This document shows positions 11,968-22,219 of a stretch of 64,000 nucleotides of DNA, one piece after another; position 1 is the stretch's first letter, and every line of letters starts with the position of its first letter. Location of the stretch: NCBI GenBank assembly GCA_022605405.1, contig JABYQQ010000002.1:1364001-1428000 (forward strand). Reading direction: 5' to 3'. The notes beneath the pieces are model-generated. The model worked only from the letters and a program-made list of their open reading frames with translations. It did not search any database and was not told the DNA's origin. Source of the stretch: Earliella scabrosa (taxonomy: Eukaryota > Basidiomycota > Agaricomycetes > Polyporales > Polyporaceae). The translations under genes were made by a program, and so were the position numbers.

Positions 11968-12351
11968 GGTGGCGGAAGCAAAACTTCCGTGTAGGAGTGG
12001 GAGACGACCGGCGTCGTTGGGATACGACGTCATGCACGTTTACGTTCACGATCACTTTGTATCAGTACCACGTCATATCTAGACGAACCCTTGCTATGTA
12101 CGAACACGACATTTCCTTCTCGACCCATTTTGCATGAACAATGACGGCGATGGCGAGGCGCGGCATGAGTACAATGTAGCTTGTGTTGAGATGAGCGCTA
12201 TTTCTTAATAATAATCAGATTCGTCGACGTCGCAAGTACGGTGACCGAGTGGTTCACGCAACGCATCGCCTCGTCTCTCCCCTCTACCAGTCATGTCTAA
12301 CTATCCAGCGTAATCGCCTAATGATGTATGTGTCTTGCCGTTCCTCCGTTC
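11968..12351. other. Intergenic, convergent 3' ends
   Basis: The tails of the plus-strand JEN gene and minus-strand D4 face each other here. An AT-rich stretch (TTCTTAATAATAATC near 12201) is a plausible 3'-processing signal. No gene is seen. Confidence 0.5.
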
Positions 12352-14054
12352 TCACCCGCCTCGGTTCGCCTCGGTTGGTTGTCCTCCAGATCGGATATCG
12401 TCCTGCCCAGCTTTGACCGTGTGGAGCTCAACGGCATCCTCTTCACTCACGACAGAGCTCTCCTCAGTAACGGACGAGCTTAGCGAGCCAATCACCCGTT
12501 GAAAAATAAGCGAGTCCGTTCCCGGGTGAGTCACGATCTCCCCGAGCGTCGAGGTGTGGTTGCGAATCCTGTGGTCCACCGCCTGAAGGTTGAGCATGAA
12601 GCGCGACACGAGGATGGCCGTGAATCTGTTGGGAGGATGTGTTGAGTCGATTATAAGAGCGGCCTTGTACCGTCACTCACGCATCCGTGAACACAGTCAT
12701 GTAGCTCCCACCGCTTGCGGTCGCAACTGTGGCAATCTTCCATCAATGTCAGTCAGCGATTGAAGAGGACTTCACTGGCCCGGGAAGACCTACCGAGAGA
12801 ACACTGAGTATGAGGTGAAGCGTGTTCAGTATGAGGAGACATCTGCAAAGAAGGGTCAAGTCCGTATAGGGCAGAACTGCAAGTCAGTCACCGTCGCCTC
12901 ACATGAAGTAGATGGTACCTGCACAATCATGAGAAAGAATAAGCTTCTGATGTACTCAGAGGTTATCCTGGCCGCTTGCTCACCGTCTCGAAGTAGGATA
13001 TACATGAGCGTGTGTTTCTGCGACAGGTTGTCGCTCCGCTTGAAAAGACGTGCCCATGTTATAGCTATGACGAGTATATCGGCGACCATGAGTGACGACC
13101 GGGATGCAACAGCGACTGCCCAAGGTGAACGCTGAGACGTCAGCAGGTTATCACAAATTCATCCGTCTGTCACGCACATCTATATGACCATTGTCAGACG
13201 AGGAAGTGCCGAAGAGAATGGGGAAGGTGACATACCCAATGCTCGTCTCCTTGCTGATCGAGTCCGTTGACAGACAACCTAGTCGAGGTAGGAGCACGCT
13301 TCCTCTGAAGGCGCCGGCGTCCACCTAATGCAGGCGTCATTCATCGATGAGCAGAACATTGAATGCTACCTTGACGTACGGCATTGATAACAATGGGTAC
13401 CACGGACAGAGCGAATATGAAGCATGATATCGCTCGGTTGGAACTCAGTGCATATGCACGTAGCGCAGAGAAACCTGTGGAATTAGAAGCATTAGCTTGC
13501 GACTCGCCCAAAGTCTCGAAGCACAAGACTTACCGGCCCAAGGGACATACTCCAGAAGCGTGATAGCAATAGTTGCCGTGTTGTATCTCTCGCAGCTACA
13601 GAAGTCGATGATGGATGCGACCGGAGTGCCAATGCCTTGTTGAAACGTACCTCTGCAATTCCCCGTCAGCGAAGGTCATCTCGATATGAGGAAGAACGCA
13701 CCGCAATTGTCAGCGTCCAGAAGTTCATGTTGTTCATGAAGAAAGATGCGAGTGGACAGTATCTATTCATGATAAATAAGACCGTGGCGCCGGTCCACCT
13801 TCTTTGCCAGAACAACTCTATTTCGTCGGGGAATGTGACGAGATATTCACACGAGAGGAGCGCTGTCACAATGTTAGCACCAGCTGGACACCTAAAATAA
13901 CGAATGGCTTGTACCCAAGGCTGCAAGTCCGCAGTAGTTGAAAGTGATACTATGTGACTGAAGGTTAGCATGTATAGTAGGCATAGGGCTTGGGGCGCAC
14001 GCACAGGCTATGTAGTGTCGTCGCGAACGATATGTCTTGGTCTTGGTCCGACAT
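12352..14054 (-). CDS. DUF6533 membrane protein D4
   Basis: Complete family member. ATG 14052-14054 opens MSDQDQDISFATTLHSL; exon 2 has NYCGLAALG; exon 3 has FPDEIELFWQRRWTGATVLF (about 13745-13900). The 2-nt exon AG lies at 13651-13652 and joins the CERYN...LLEYVPWA exon. Then come FSALRAYALSSNRAISCF (about 13410-13480), the GSVLLPRLGCLSTDS exon (about 13240-13330), the 2-nt exon AT at 13178-13179, the VADILVIAITW helix exon (about 12980-13120), the 16-nt exon at 12903-12918 (GTIYF), CLLILNTLHLILSVLS, VFTDA and the last exon with SRFMLNLQAVDH, ending at 12352. All checked junctions stay in frame. It is separated from D3 by the JEN gene and the unresolved region, so the array is interrupted rather than strictly tandem. 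Confidence 0.78.
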
Positions 14055-15129
14055 TACCGCGAATAGCTGAGTAGAGACGGGAAGCTTGAGCTCAAGTTGA
14101 GGACGACCCTGTATTGCATATATATAGCCTCGCGATGAGTGCTCGTCCGGTCATACGGAGATAGAATGCTGTTCATCAGAGTTCGGACAATGCAAATGAA
14201 TTATGTACCTACAGTTGAGAGTGTGATGAATCGGCGCCCCGGCATGTAGGAGAATCTCCCGTGTCGAGGACTCGAGCAGCAGCCGCCAAGGACGGAACGT
14301 GGAACGTACCATCCTCATTTTAGCGGGACCGCTGCGGATTTACGCACGATATACATAGGCAAGCTGCCAAGTCGAGCCAATGGAGACAGACCACCGTGCC
14401 GCCGCGGCGCGCCCTGGTCCAGTGAACCTGAGTAGACACGGTGATTGGTATGGATACGGCGAACCACGTACTGAACGTCCCCGTTCTTTTGATTGAGTTG
14501 CGGATACTGTCGTGCGGATACTGTCATGCCGGGTGGCCCAGTGGGAGGCACGACGCGCATCTCGTGTTGGGCCACGCGCGCATCGAAGCGAGGAGAGTTT
14601 GCGGTCTAAACTTATAGTAGGGACGATCAAACCGGTGTTCAGAATCCTATCATCCGACTGTGGCGCGAAACGCCCTACCGTTCACAGACGGGCACAGAGT
14701 CTTCCTTCCTGTTCCGAAACCACGAAGATAACGTTATCAGCAGTTCGCAGCTTGCGTTCACGTTCTCAGTGAAGGGCTGGTTTGAATCCAGAGCACCCGG
14801 ATAGAGCCACGGGCTTGCGGGCCCAATCCCGGGTATTGTGTCGACCCGGCGCTGAAGATGTCTTTGGAGGTCTACGAAGTCATAATTGGAATATGCCAAT
14901 GACAGTAGAGATCAGTACGTATACGCTGAATGGACTCACCCGTGTTTCACAAGGAGTCGTCATCATCAGAAGGGAAAGATAAACCATGCTATCATGACAG
15001 CGTCACTCACTCACATCAACGCGAGCGTTCCCTTCTGACATGCATTCATCTGAACCTGTCAGCTGGAGGTTCTTCAGGCGTTGCGAATCGGAACTTGGGC
15101 ACTCCTTAACATGAGTAGAATCCTCGTGG
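14055..15129. other. Intergenic, no gene recognised
   Basis: About 1.1 kb upstream of D4. Short frames on both strands look random, and I find no family motif. Confidence 0.5.
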
Positions 15130-15461
15130 CAGACCGTGGGGCTGTCGTCAATGACTGAAGGTCCGGCTGCCGGTGGGTCGCAAGTTCACCAAGCGTCGTG
15201 TCGTAGTTCCTTGTCCGAAACGTGCTATCGAGCCGCACTAGAAAGGAAAGGCCTGATCAGCTGTGTAATTACTACATCTCCGTGGAGGACAGCCGAGATC
15301 AACCCGACGAGGTTGTGTGCTTCGTTCAATGCCTCGCCGCGTCGTCAGGAACATGTCGATATGAGGGCGCATTGCACCACGAGTGTCATCATGACTGCCA
15401 TGAATTGAAGCCGGACCCGGAATCGATACATGTCAACAAGAACCTGGCCAGTTACAATTGC
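15130..15461 (-). pseudogene. Possible relic of another DUF6533 gene 3' end
   Basis: On the minus strand, a frame near 15140-15240 reads RNYDTTLGELAT, close to the conserved HHDTTLGD stretch in the last exon of D6-D8. Just upstream (15290-15330) is ALNEAHNLVGLISAVL, which loosely resembles the LLNTVHLTLSVLS exon. Stops interrupt the rest. The match is short, so this is only a suggestion. Confidence 0.25.
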
Positions 15462-17703
15462 TCATCGCAAAAACGCCGGTAGAAACCCAAAGATCGGCAG
15501 CGAACGCACGGACCGGTCTGCGTTCGAGGTGCCATCCGAGGGCTCGTCGCTCGACTTGAAATTGTCGTGCAACACTGGGCAACAGCGATTTGACACGCGG
15601 AGGGTGCGATAGGGCGTATCGGGGGTGTCAACCTGGGACCGCTTCTCTTCAGTGGAGGTCACAAACGTCGAAGTGTTGCTCTCGCTCGAGACGCTCTTCC
15701 GCCAATCGCACGAGCAGAGCAGCTCTGCTGGGCCTCGACTCCTGAGACTGCGCACGATGAGCACTGATCAAAGTTCCTCGAATCCATGAAGGAGCGTCGA
15801 ACGAGAAGACATACCCAACAAATTGACCCGGCTCATCCGTCTCGTCATCCGAGTCTCCCTGGCTACGCAGCGCCGACGAAACAAACGTCAGCCCCTTTTC
15901 CTCACAGCACAACTCGCACAAAACGTACTTGCAACACCACACCTCATGTGCCCAGAGGGCGATCCGTGCATCCCCCGGATGTCCCCGATCGCGCGACACG
16001 ATTTTTTCAACGTACGTGTCCGCCCGCCAGGCCAGCGCGAGAAGATCGACTGGCGCACACGACGGTCGTTGATGAGGAGAAGGGTTGCGCCTCGAAGCGA
16101 TCCTCTGTAAGTGAGGTCCGACCTTCCCGATGAACCGCGCGAGGCGCTGCGCGCTCTCCGGGCACCCCATGTCGAACAGCGTAGCTCGCGTGGCGTTATG
16201 GGTTGGAGCGATCTTGCTGAGATCGTGCTTCATAGCCACGATGTGAGCTCGACACTGTACATTTGGACCAAAGTCAGTGCCTCGAAGGTGGATGGACGCA
16301 TATACTGATGGGTGAATGATTCTTACCAAGGTATGTCCTGCCCGCACCTGGGACTCGATCCATCCAAACAACACTTCACACAGCGCGCGTCCACGCGTTG
16401 AGGTCTGCGCCCGGGGCGCCAGGATCCCAACAACGGGCATATCATCCAGCCCAAGAGCATGCCGCTGGTGCAGCGCGCTACACATGAGCTGCACAATGTC
16501 CCGCTCGTCCGCAACGCAGAGCAGGGGCGCCAACGGTCGCTCGTAGAACGGCGAGGGCAGGAGGTGCTGTTGTAGTGCGAGCGCAGACGTGTCGTCGTAT
16601 AGCGTCCTCTGAAGGGTGCAAAGCTGCAGAGGAGCCTCGTCTGAGGCCGATGACGAGGATCGGGGAGAGCCTTGGCAGCTCGGGCTGCGTGGACTTGCCT
16701 GTGACGAACAGGTGGGGGAGGGCGAGGCTGATGTATGGCTGTGGCTCTCGCTGTCGTACTCCGTATCGAGCGACGCAACGACTTCTGGAGTCTTGGGTGG
16801 AATGATCTGCCAGCATTCGTCTCCCGGAGGGTCCGGGTTCGACGGAGCTCGGTCCAGGTCCGCGGACGCCGATGCCAGTGCCAGTTCGGCATCGTCGTGA
16901 ATCTCGACCTCGATGCTGATCTCGGAGTCGCCCTCTGTCTCCGCGATGTCGTACAAGGTGGCATCCGACGAGGCGTTGGATAGCGCTAGAGGCACTGACA
17001 CGCTGAGACTTTCGTCAGAGTCGGCGCCATCACCAACGAGTTCTGACGCAGTCTGCATGCGAATCGAATCCCGCATACAGTCATCGTGCGGGACATGCTG
17101 AGGCTCGCTCCAGGCGAGATCGGCCAGAACGTCAAGGTCTGCAAGAGCAAGGCGTCAAACGCGGGCGTTATGCACAAGGGTTGAGTACTGACCGGGAGGT
17201 TCCACTGGCAGCAAGACTAGCAACGAAGCCGCCCCCTTGATTGGATCACAGACATCGTCCGAGCCAAGAGACAGCACATCCGGCCTGGACCTGACATACT
17301 CGCGATCAAAGCTACGAGGAACGGCCCCCGGTGCGTGAGTGAAACGCAACATCTTCCACGGTTTCAAGACTCACTATGTTGTGACACCAGGGACGACGTC
17401 TTCCATGACTTTGGCGATGACGCTGCTTAAAGGTAGATGACGGCTCTCGTTGCGCGGGTCTTGCCTTGTACGACCGGAGTTGCACATGGAGCCGAGGCAA
17501 CCTCCATTCCTTGACCCAAGATCAGATATCTCGTCTTCGCAGCCCACACCACCATCGGCCCCGCGACTGGAGACAAGGAGGCCCGCGATACGTGCGACGG
17601 GCAAAGGCCACGTCCGACCCTCCTCGACAAAGTCCAGAGAGACGTTGTGGCGCGCCAGCCAGTGGCGGAGTGCATCGTCGCCGTCGATCTGGAGCAATGA
17701 CAT
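15462..17703 (-). CDS. Uncharacterised 661-aa Ser-rich protein
   Basis: Five exons join in frame: 17375-17703, 17193-17311, 16327-17138, 15815-16254 and 15462-15747, giving 661 aa. The ATG at 17703 opens MSLLQIDGDDALRHW. I recognise no domain. The N-terminal 150 residues look globular. Residues around 200-290 are acidic and then Ser/Pro-rich low complexity with a His-Thr-Ser run. The second half is globular with several Cys residues (VWCCKYVLCELCCEEK). The intron 16255-16326 is exactly 72 nt and has no stop, so a naive open frame reads through it; the next intron is not a multiple of three and shifts the frame to a different, longer C-terminus. The gene lies tail to head with the proteasome gene, about 340 bp downstream of it. 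Agaricomycete-restricted protein is the best guess. Confidence 0.7.
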
Positions 17704-18047
17704 CGGAGCCTGCAGATGCCAGGTCACTGGTCAGCGGAAGATGCGAGAAGAGCGCAAGCGAAGGTCACTTGCCTCCGCCTCCCAGACGTCGCGTGCGCCG
17801 TGCGTCGCTGTACGTGATGATGGTCAGTCGCGAAACGTGTCATTCCTCACCTTCGCCCGCTACGCTGGAGAGCGGTCCTCCCCGGGGCGCTTGCGAACGG
17901 CGTGAGCGGCGCGGCGCGCAACGCTCGGGTGTCGGGGCACACGAACGCGGAGGCATGGAGATGGAGATGGTGCAGTCCGAAAGATAGTACAATTACAGGC
18001 ACACCTACACGTTGTTGCGATCGTCCCAAATGACAACCGTCCGCCAC
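17704..18047. other. Intergenic, promoter of the 661-aa gene
   Basis: About 340 bp between the proteasome stop and the start of the 661-aa gene. No TATA box or further gene was identified. A possible upstream ATG exon on the minus strand near 17830 would need a GC donor and was not adopted. Confidence 0.4.
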
Positions 18048-19128
18048 CTAACTTGTGTCCATCGCCTCGCCCTCCGTTCCCCTGCCGCCCGAAATCAATG
18101 TGATGTCCTCATCGACAACGAGCGCCCTGATCTCCTCCTTCTTCCACTCGGTCGTCCCGCGGCGGAAGGTGTAGGAGCGCTCCTTCTGGACGCGCTCGTT
18201 CGGCCGGACGAAGTTGCGGAGCATCTCCGTGTGCGAGGCGGTGATGACGCACGCGTCGACGTTTGAGCCTGAGCCGAGATCGTTGAAGATACCGGCGGAG
18301 ATGGCGGCACAGACTAGGTCGAGGGCATCTGCACGCTGTGGCGGGTGGAAGAGTTAGGATGGCATGTAAAGTGACCATACGGAAGTGGGAACACGTACTT
18401 CCATGTTTGGTTGCCACCTTGCTTCGAACACGGCCATCGCTGCCAAACTACCCGAACCCATCGTCACGTAAGGGAGCTTGTCTGTTGAACCGTGGGGGTG
18501 GATGGTGAATAGTTGGGGACCGGTCACGTCTACTCCGCCAAGGACCAGTGCTGCACCGATGTGTCCTTGGTAGCTATATGACGGCATGAGGAATGATGAG
18601 GAAAGAGAGCCTAGGGGGAGATGATCACGTACCGGAAGAGCATCTGTTTCAACATGGTCATGGCCGTGACGACGCGAGGCTTGCGGCCGGTAGAGAGTGC
18701 GTGCAGTTCCATGTTCGAGGAGATGAGCGCGGTGGTAAATTCCGTGTCTGCTGCAGTTCCTGCACCGCAGCATCGGATGTTATCTGTGATGTAGTGGATC
18801 TACCATTGAGTGGTTCCACTGAGTACGCCTCGGTCGTGTAGATGTACGCGATGCTCGCACCTTCTCGCAGTTCTTGTCTGCGACAATGGGTCCCTCCGTA
18901 GCACGAGTGTCCGCGCCGAGGATGATTCCGTCTTTGAAAAGACATCCGACGATAGTGGTACCGGTGCTGGTGGCCTTTGGTAGTGGGATGCCGCGCTCGG
19001 TCAAGAAGGTGTTCCTAAATGGCGTTCACGGCTATAGGATTGTTTGGGAGTATTTCGGCGAGATGAACATACCTGACTTCGTTGGTGAAGTCAAACCCCG
19101 GGCCAGAGTACACCGATGCAGCCGCCAT
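18048..19128 (-). CDS. PUP1: 20S proteasome subunit beta-2 (trypsin-like site)
   Basis: Catalytic N-terminal-nucleophile hydrolase subunit of the 20S core particle, acting in cytosol and nucleus. Five exons join in frame: 19073-19128, 18861-19014, 18633-18799, 18399-18573 and 18048-18335, giving 279 aa. The propeptide is followed by the processing site in [10 protein letters not shown], where the Thr after Gly becomes the catalytic nucleophile. [17 protein letters not shown] with the conserved Asp and Lys, the [13 protein letters not shown] block and the [13 protein letters not shown] block are typical of beta-2. The C-terminal arm, which wraps neighbouring subunits, is present. Length matches the family. 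It shares a 229-bp divergent promoter region with the plus-strand BAR gene. Confidence 0.95.
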
Positions 19129-19357
19129 GTTGTTGCAAGAGGTATGGAGGACGGAGGGAGGGAGATGGAGACGAAGGACAAGAGGTTACGCGTCTTGCAG
19201 AGTGCCAGAGACCGCGTCAGTGCACGCGCGTCGGGGCGGACCCCGGACAGTGCTTGGGTCGGGGCGCGTCCGCGGTGGAATACGCAGCTGCACAGCGTTT
19301 GCCCTCGTCTCTTTCTGCTCTCTCCCTCTCTGACCCATCCGCACGCTCTCGACGACC
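19129..19357. promoter_or_regulatory. Divergent promoter between proteasome beta-2 and BAR gene
   Basis: The two ATGs point away from each other and are 229 bp apart, so the promoters must overlap. The plus-strand side is CT-rich just before the ATG (tctttctgctctctccctctc). No TATA box is evident, as is common for housekeeping genes. Confidence 0.5.
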
Positions 19358-20659
19358 ATGGACGGCTGGACAAAGATCCAATCAGGCATCGCAGGCCTCA
19401 ACCTCGGCCAGTCTGCCAACAAGCTCGCAAAGGGCTTCCAATCAAGCGTGCAGGCAACGCGGGAGCGTCTCGGCCAGGTTGCCCCGGAGGAGATAACTGA
19501 ACTCCCTCAGGGTGCGTCTGCAGACCGCATCTCTTCAGCTGTCGACTATAATCTCGTCGGAAAACAGAGTACAAGGATCTCGAGGCCCGCGTCGACAGCC
19601 TCCGCGCCGTGCACCTCGCCCTGCTCAAGTACGCACTCCTATCGCTTCCGTTCTTCTTTGTTCACCCACACCCTTCCTACTGCCACCCAGGGTCACCCGT
19701 GTCTACGAGTCCGAGACGTACGACTACCCCACGCAGATCCAGGAGTCCATCACCGAGCTCGGTACCACCATCGGCCACGGCATCACCAACTTCGCCGCCG
19801 CCAACCTCAAGGGCACCAATCTCCCCACTCCCGAGCCCGTCGCCCCGAACGCCCCCCAGCACAAGACGCTCCCACATGCCATCGGCCGCGCCGCGACGAA
19901 TGCCGCAGCCGCGATCCACTCCACCGCGGGCACCAGCGAGGACAAGCTCGGCAAGGCCCTGCACGCATACTCGGGCGCCTGGGAGAAGATCGCCGACGCG
20001 CGCGTCGAGCAGGATGCCGCCATCCGCGACCGTTTCCTCCTTCCCTGGCAGACCACGCTCTCCACGAGCATCGCAGTCGCAATGAAGGCGCGTCAGGCCG
20101 TCCGTGTCAGCCGACTTGAGCTCGACGCCGCTAAGCAAACGTAAGTGTGGAGTCTCCCTGGGTCTCGAGCATCGGGCGTTGCTGCGTGTCCGGCACGGGA
20201 TTGCCATCTGTATCTCACACGTTCAGTCGCTCACACGTTTTCTGGTCCGCATAGGCTGAAGAATGCGAGCCAAGCGAGGCAAGAGGCTGCGCGGCTTGAG
20301 GTCGAGAACGCGGAGGACGACCTCGTGCAGAAGACCGAGGTTGCAATCACGCTCATGAAGACCGTCCTTGACAACGTAAGTTACGAACATATCGGCATGC
20401 CTGTTACGTTGACCGATTTATCGTCCCACCGTCAGCCCGAACCACTGAAGAACCTCAACGAGCTTGCCAAGGCTCAGCTCATGTTCTACGCCACTGCCGC
20501 AGAGGCCCTCTCAACCGTACAAGGCGAGATCGAGGAGCTCAGCGTCGCCGCCGAGGGTGAATACCGGTGCGTGAACACCCTGCTGCATTTCTATGACCCG
20601 TTATTCACAACGCTGGCCCTCGTTGCACAGGAAGTCGCGCGATCACTGAAACCCTCCAG
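19358..20659 (+). CDS. BAR-domain protein, GVP36-like
   Basis: Membrane-curvature protein, expected at Golgi-derived vesicles and endosomes by homology with yeast Gvp36. Six exons join in frame: 19358-19511, 19568-19628, 19691-20140, 20255-20375, 20436-20566 and 20641-20659, giving 311 aa. The N-terminus (GLNLGQSANKLAKGFQ) is amphipathic, as in N-BAR proteins. It is followed by coiled-coil helices (EYKDLEARVDSLRAVHLALLK, then YPTQIQESITELG), an Ala/Pro loop, and long helices through EARLEV-like and EIEELSVAAEGEYR segments. The last exon is tiny and encodes only KSRDH and the stop. No SH3 domain is present. It fits the BAR_2 (Gvp36) family in length and order. Confidence 0.85.
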
Positions 20660-21111
20660 TTCCGGCATGATTCCATTATGACGGACTCTTCCTCCCTTGT
20701 TTTTTCCATCATCTTGACCGATGGCACAACTACGTTGTATCCGAATGCCGAATGCGCCGCCGCTGTAGCAACTCACCCACGACTACTACGTCCAAGCCGT
20801 GCCCGCTGGAGACGGGATGTGTATATTGTAGTGTTGTCTCACTCCGCGAAGTACGAACATTATTCATCTCTTTCCAAGTTTACTCCTCGACCTTGGTTAT
20901 GCCGTGCCGTCAAGCCGAAGTGCGCGTGGGTCGAAGGGCTGGCCCGACGTCGTCGTGCAGAGACTCTAGTCCACGACGATGTCATGCTTGTCTCGACCGA
21001 TGCCACCGTTGGGATATCACCAAATACGACCGCAGGTGGCGCGGAAGCAGCAGCTACAAAGCTCCCCCGGGTCAGTACCAACAGAAGGTTCGCGCATTCG
21101 ATCAACGCACT
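20660..21111. other. Intergenic, no gene seen
   Basis: About 450 bp between the BAR gene and the doubtful small gene on the other strand. Short frames only. Confidence 0.5.
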
Positions 21112-21582
21112 CTAGATGAAGCGCACGTCCTCTTCGGGCGGCGCGCTCTCGATGGACGCCTGGATGGCCCTGATCTCGTCGCGGGTGGCCCCGGTTGGGA
21201 CGAACAGGCGTGTATGCAAGTGTTCTCCGACGCGCCGTCGTCGCTAGAATGCTGGTCCGAGTATGGATCAGCTCGCGCTCGCTGCGGTGGCAGGCATGCT
21301 CACAGTAGGGGATCTCGAGCACCCTCCTGTCTTCGGATCGCGCTGAGTGCTGCTGGTAGGACAGCACGAGGCCCATCTCCCGCCAGAGCGCACGCAGGTG
21401 CGGTGGGTCGGCGTTGCGGTCCTCCGAGCTGACTCTCGTCTAGTGCCGCATCTGCTTCTGACGATCTTGTCGAGGTCGATGTTGAAGCCGAGCGCGAGGT
21501 AGGCTCGTATGGCATCTGCGACGTCGTAGCCTGTGCAGACGATACCGCGAGGCAGGGTGTGTTGGCTCGCCATGGGAGACAT
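21112..21582 (-). CDS. Doubtful small gene or pseudogene
   Basis: An ATG at 21582 (or MASQ at 21573) opens a protein-like stretch, GYDVADAIRAYLALGFNIDLDKIV, and the other end is a clean frame, RLFVPTGATRDEIRAIQAS, stopping at 21112. The middle is ambiguous. The most protein-like reading there (ALWREMGLVLSYQQHS, YCEHACHRSERELIH) lies in a different frame from the start. A 59-nt GTGAGC...TTCTAG intron can join the start frame to the end frame, but then the middle reads poorly. It could be a gene with an unusual intron or a pseudogene with indels. No family is recognised. Confidence 0.35.
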
Positions 21583-22219
21583 TTTGGTGTTCACATGAAC
21601 CAAGTACTCACTAGCGCCCATCGGCCTGGTGCCATGCCCCGTGCCCAACATCCGCTCTCTACTCGCAACTTAATCCCGCTCAGATGCACAGGCATTCGAC
21701 CACTCGTCCCGTTCTAACTCCACTCTCTTCCTCCTCTGTATGACGCCCGGCCACTGTCAACCCATCCATACACCCGCCCACTACATTTCTGTTTCCTGCA
21801 CCCATCATGTATGCCTCCCTGCGTGAATTATTCTTGCGCGACCTCATCGAGGAAACCGGAGAGACCCTACGTGCTTCATCCACACCGCGACCAGTCGTCA
21901 CTATCATCCTGTCCAGGTCTCTTCCCAGATGGGCAAGGCACATGGGCGCAATACCACAGCAGACTACCGAGTCGGGACCTTGAACCGGCGCGGAGTCGGG
22001 ATAAGTATGGCAACTTCTATGTCAATGTCAACTACTTCGCGTCTTCGCAAAGATATCTGCCCAACCTACCAAAGATGCACTTAGAGTTCCACAGATGCCC
22101 AACGATTAGAACAGGCGGCGTTCTCACTGGGGTTCAAGCTCGGTATATCAGTCATAGATGGCTTCGAAGCGACAGTCCTTGCCCCCACTGCTTTGTCTCC
22201 CTGGATCCACGCTCGCGAG
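21583..22219. other. Intergenic, upstream of D5
   Basis: About 640 bp. One 58-codon plus-strand frame starts at an ATG at 21807, but it has no recognisable domain and may be chance. Presumably this holds the D5 promoter. Confidence 0.4.

Noticed and set aside
10751..12033. Long minus-strand open frames (up to 259 codons) over the JEN transporter.
   Set aside because: They are antisense shadows of a GC-rich, codon-biased gene, with repetitive Arg/Asp-rich translations and no domain.
14760..14840. tRNA-like T-loop words (ggtttgaatcca) near 14770.
   Set aside because: No cloverleaf with acceptor and anticodon stems could be built around it.
15649..17076. Single 475-codon open frame as the whole gene.
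   Set aside because: It reads through a 72-nt intron and the next intron. Splicing both and adding two upstream exons gives a consistent 661-aa model.
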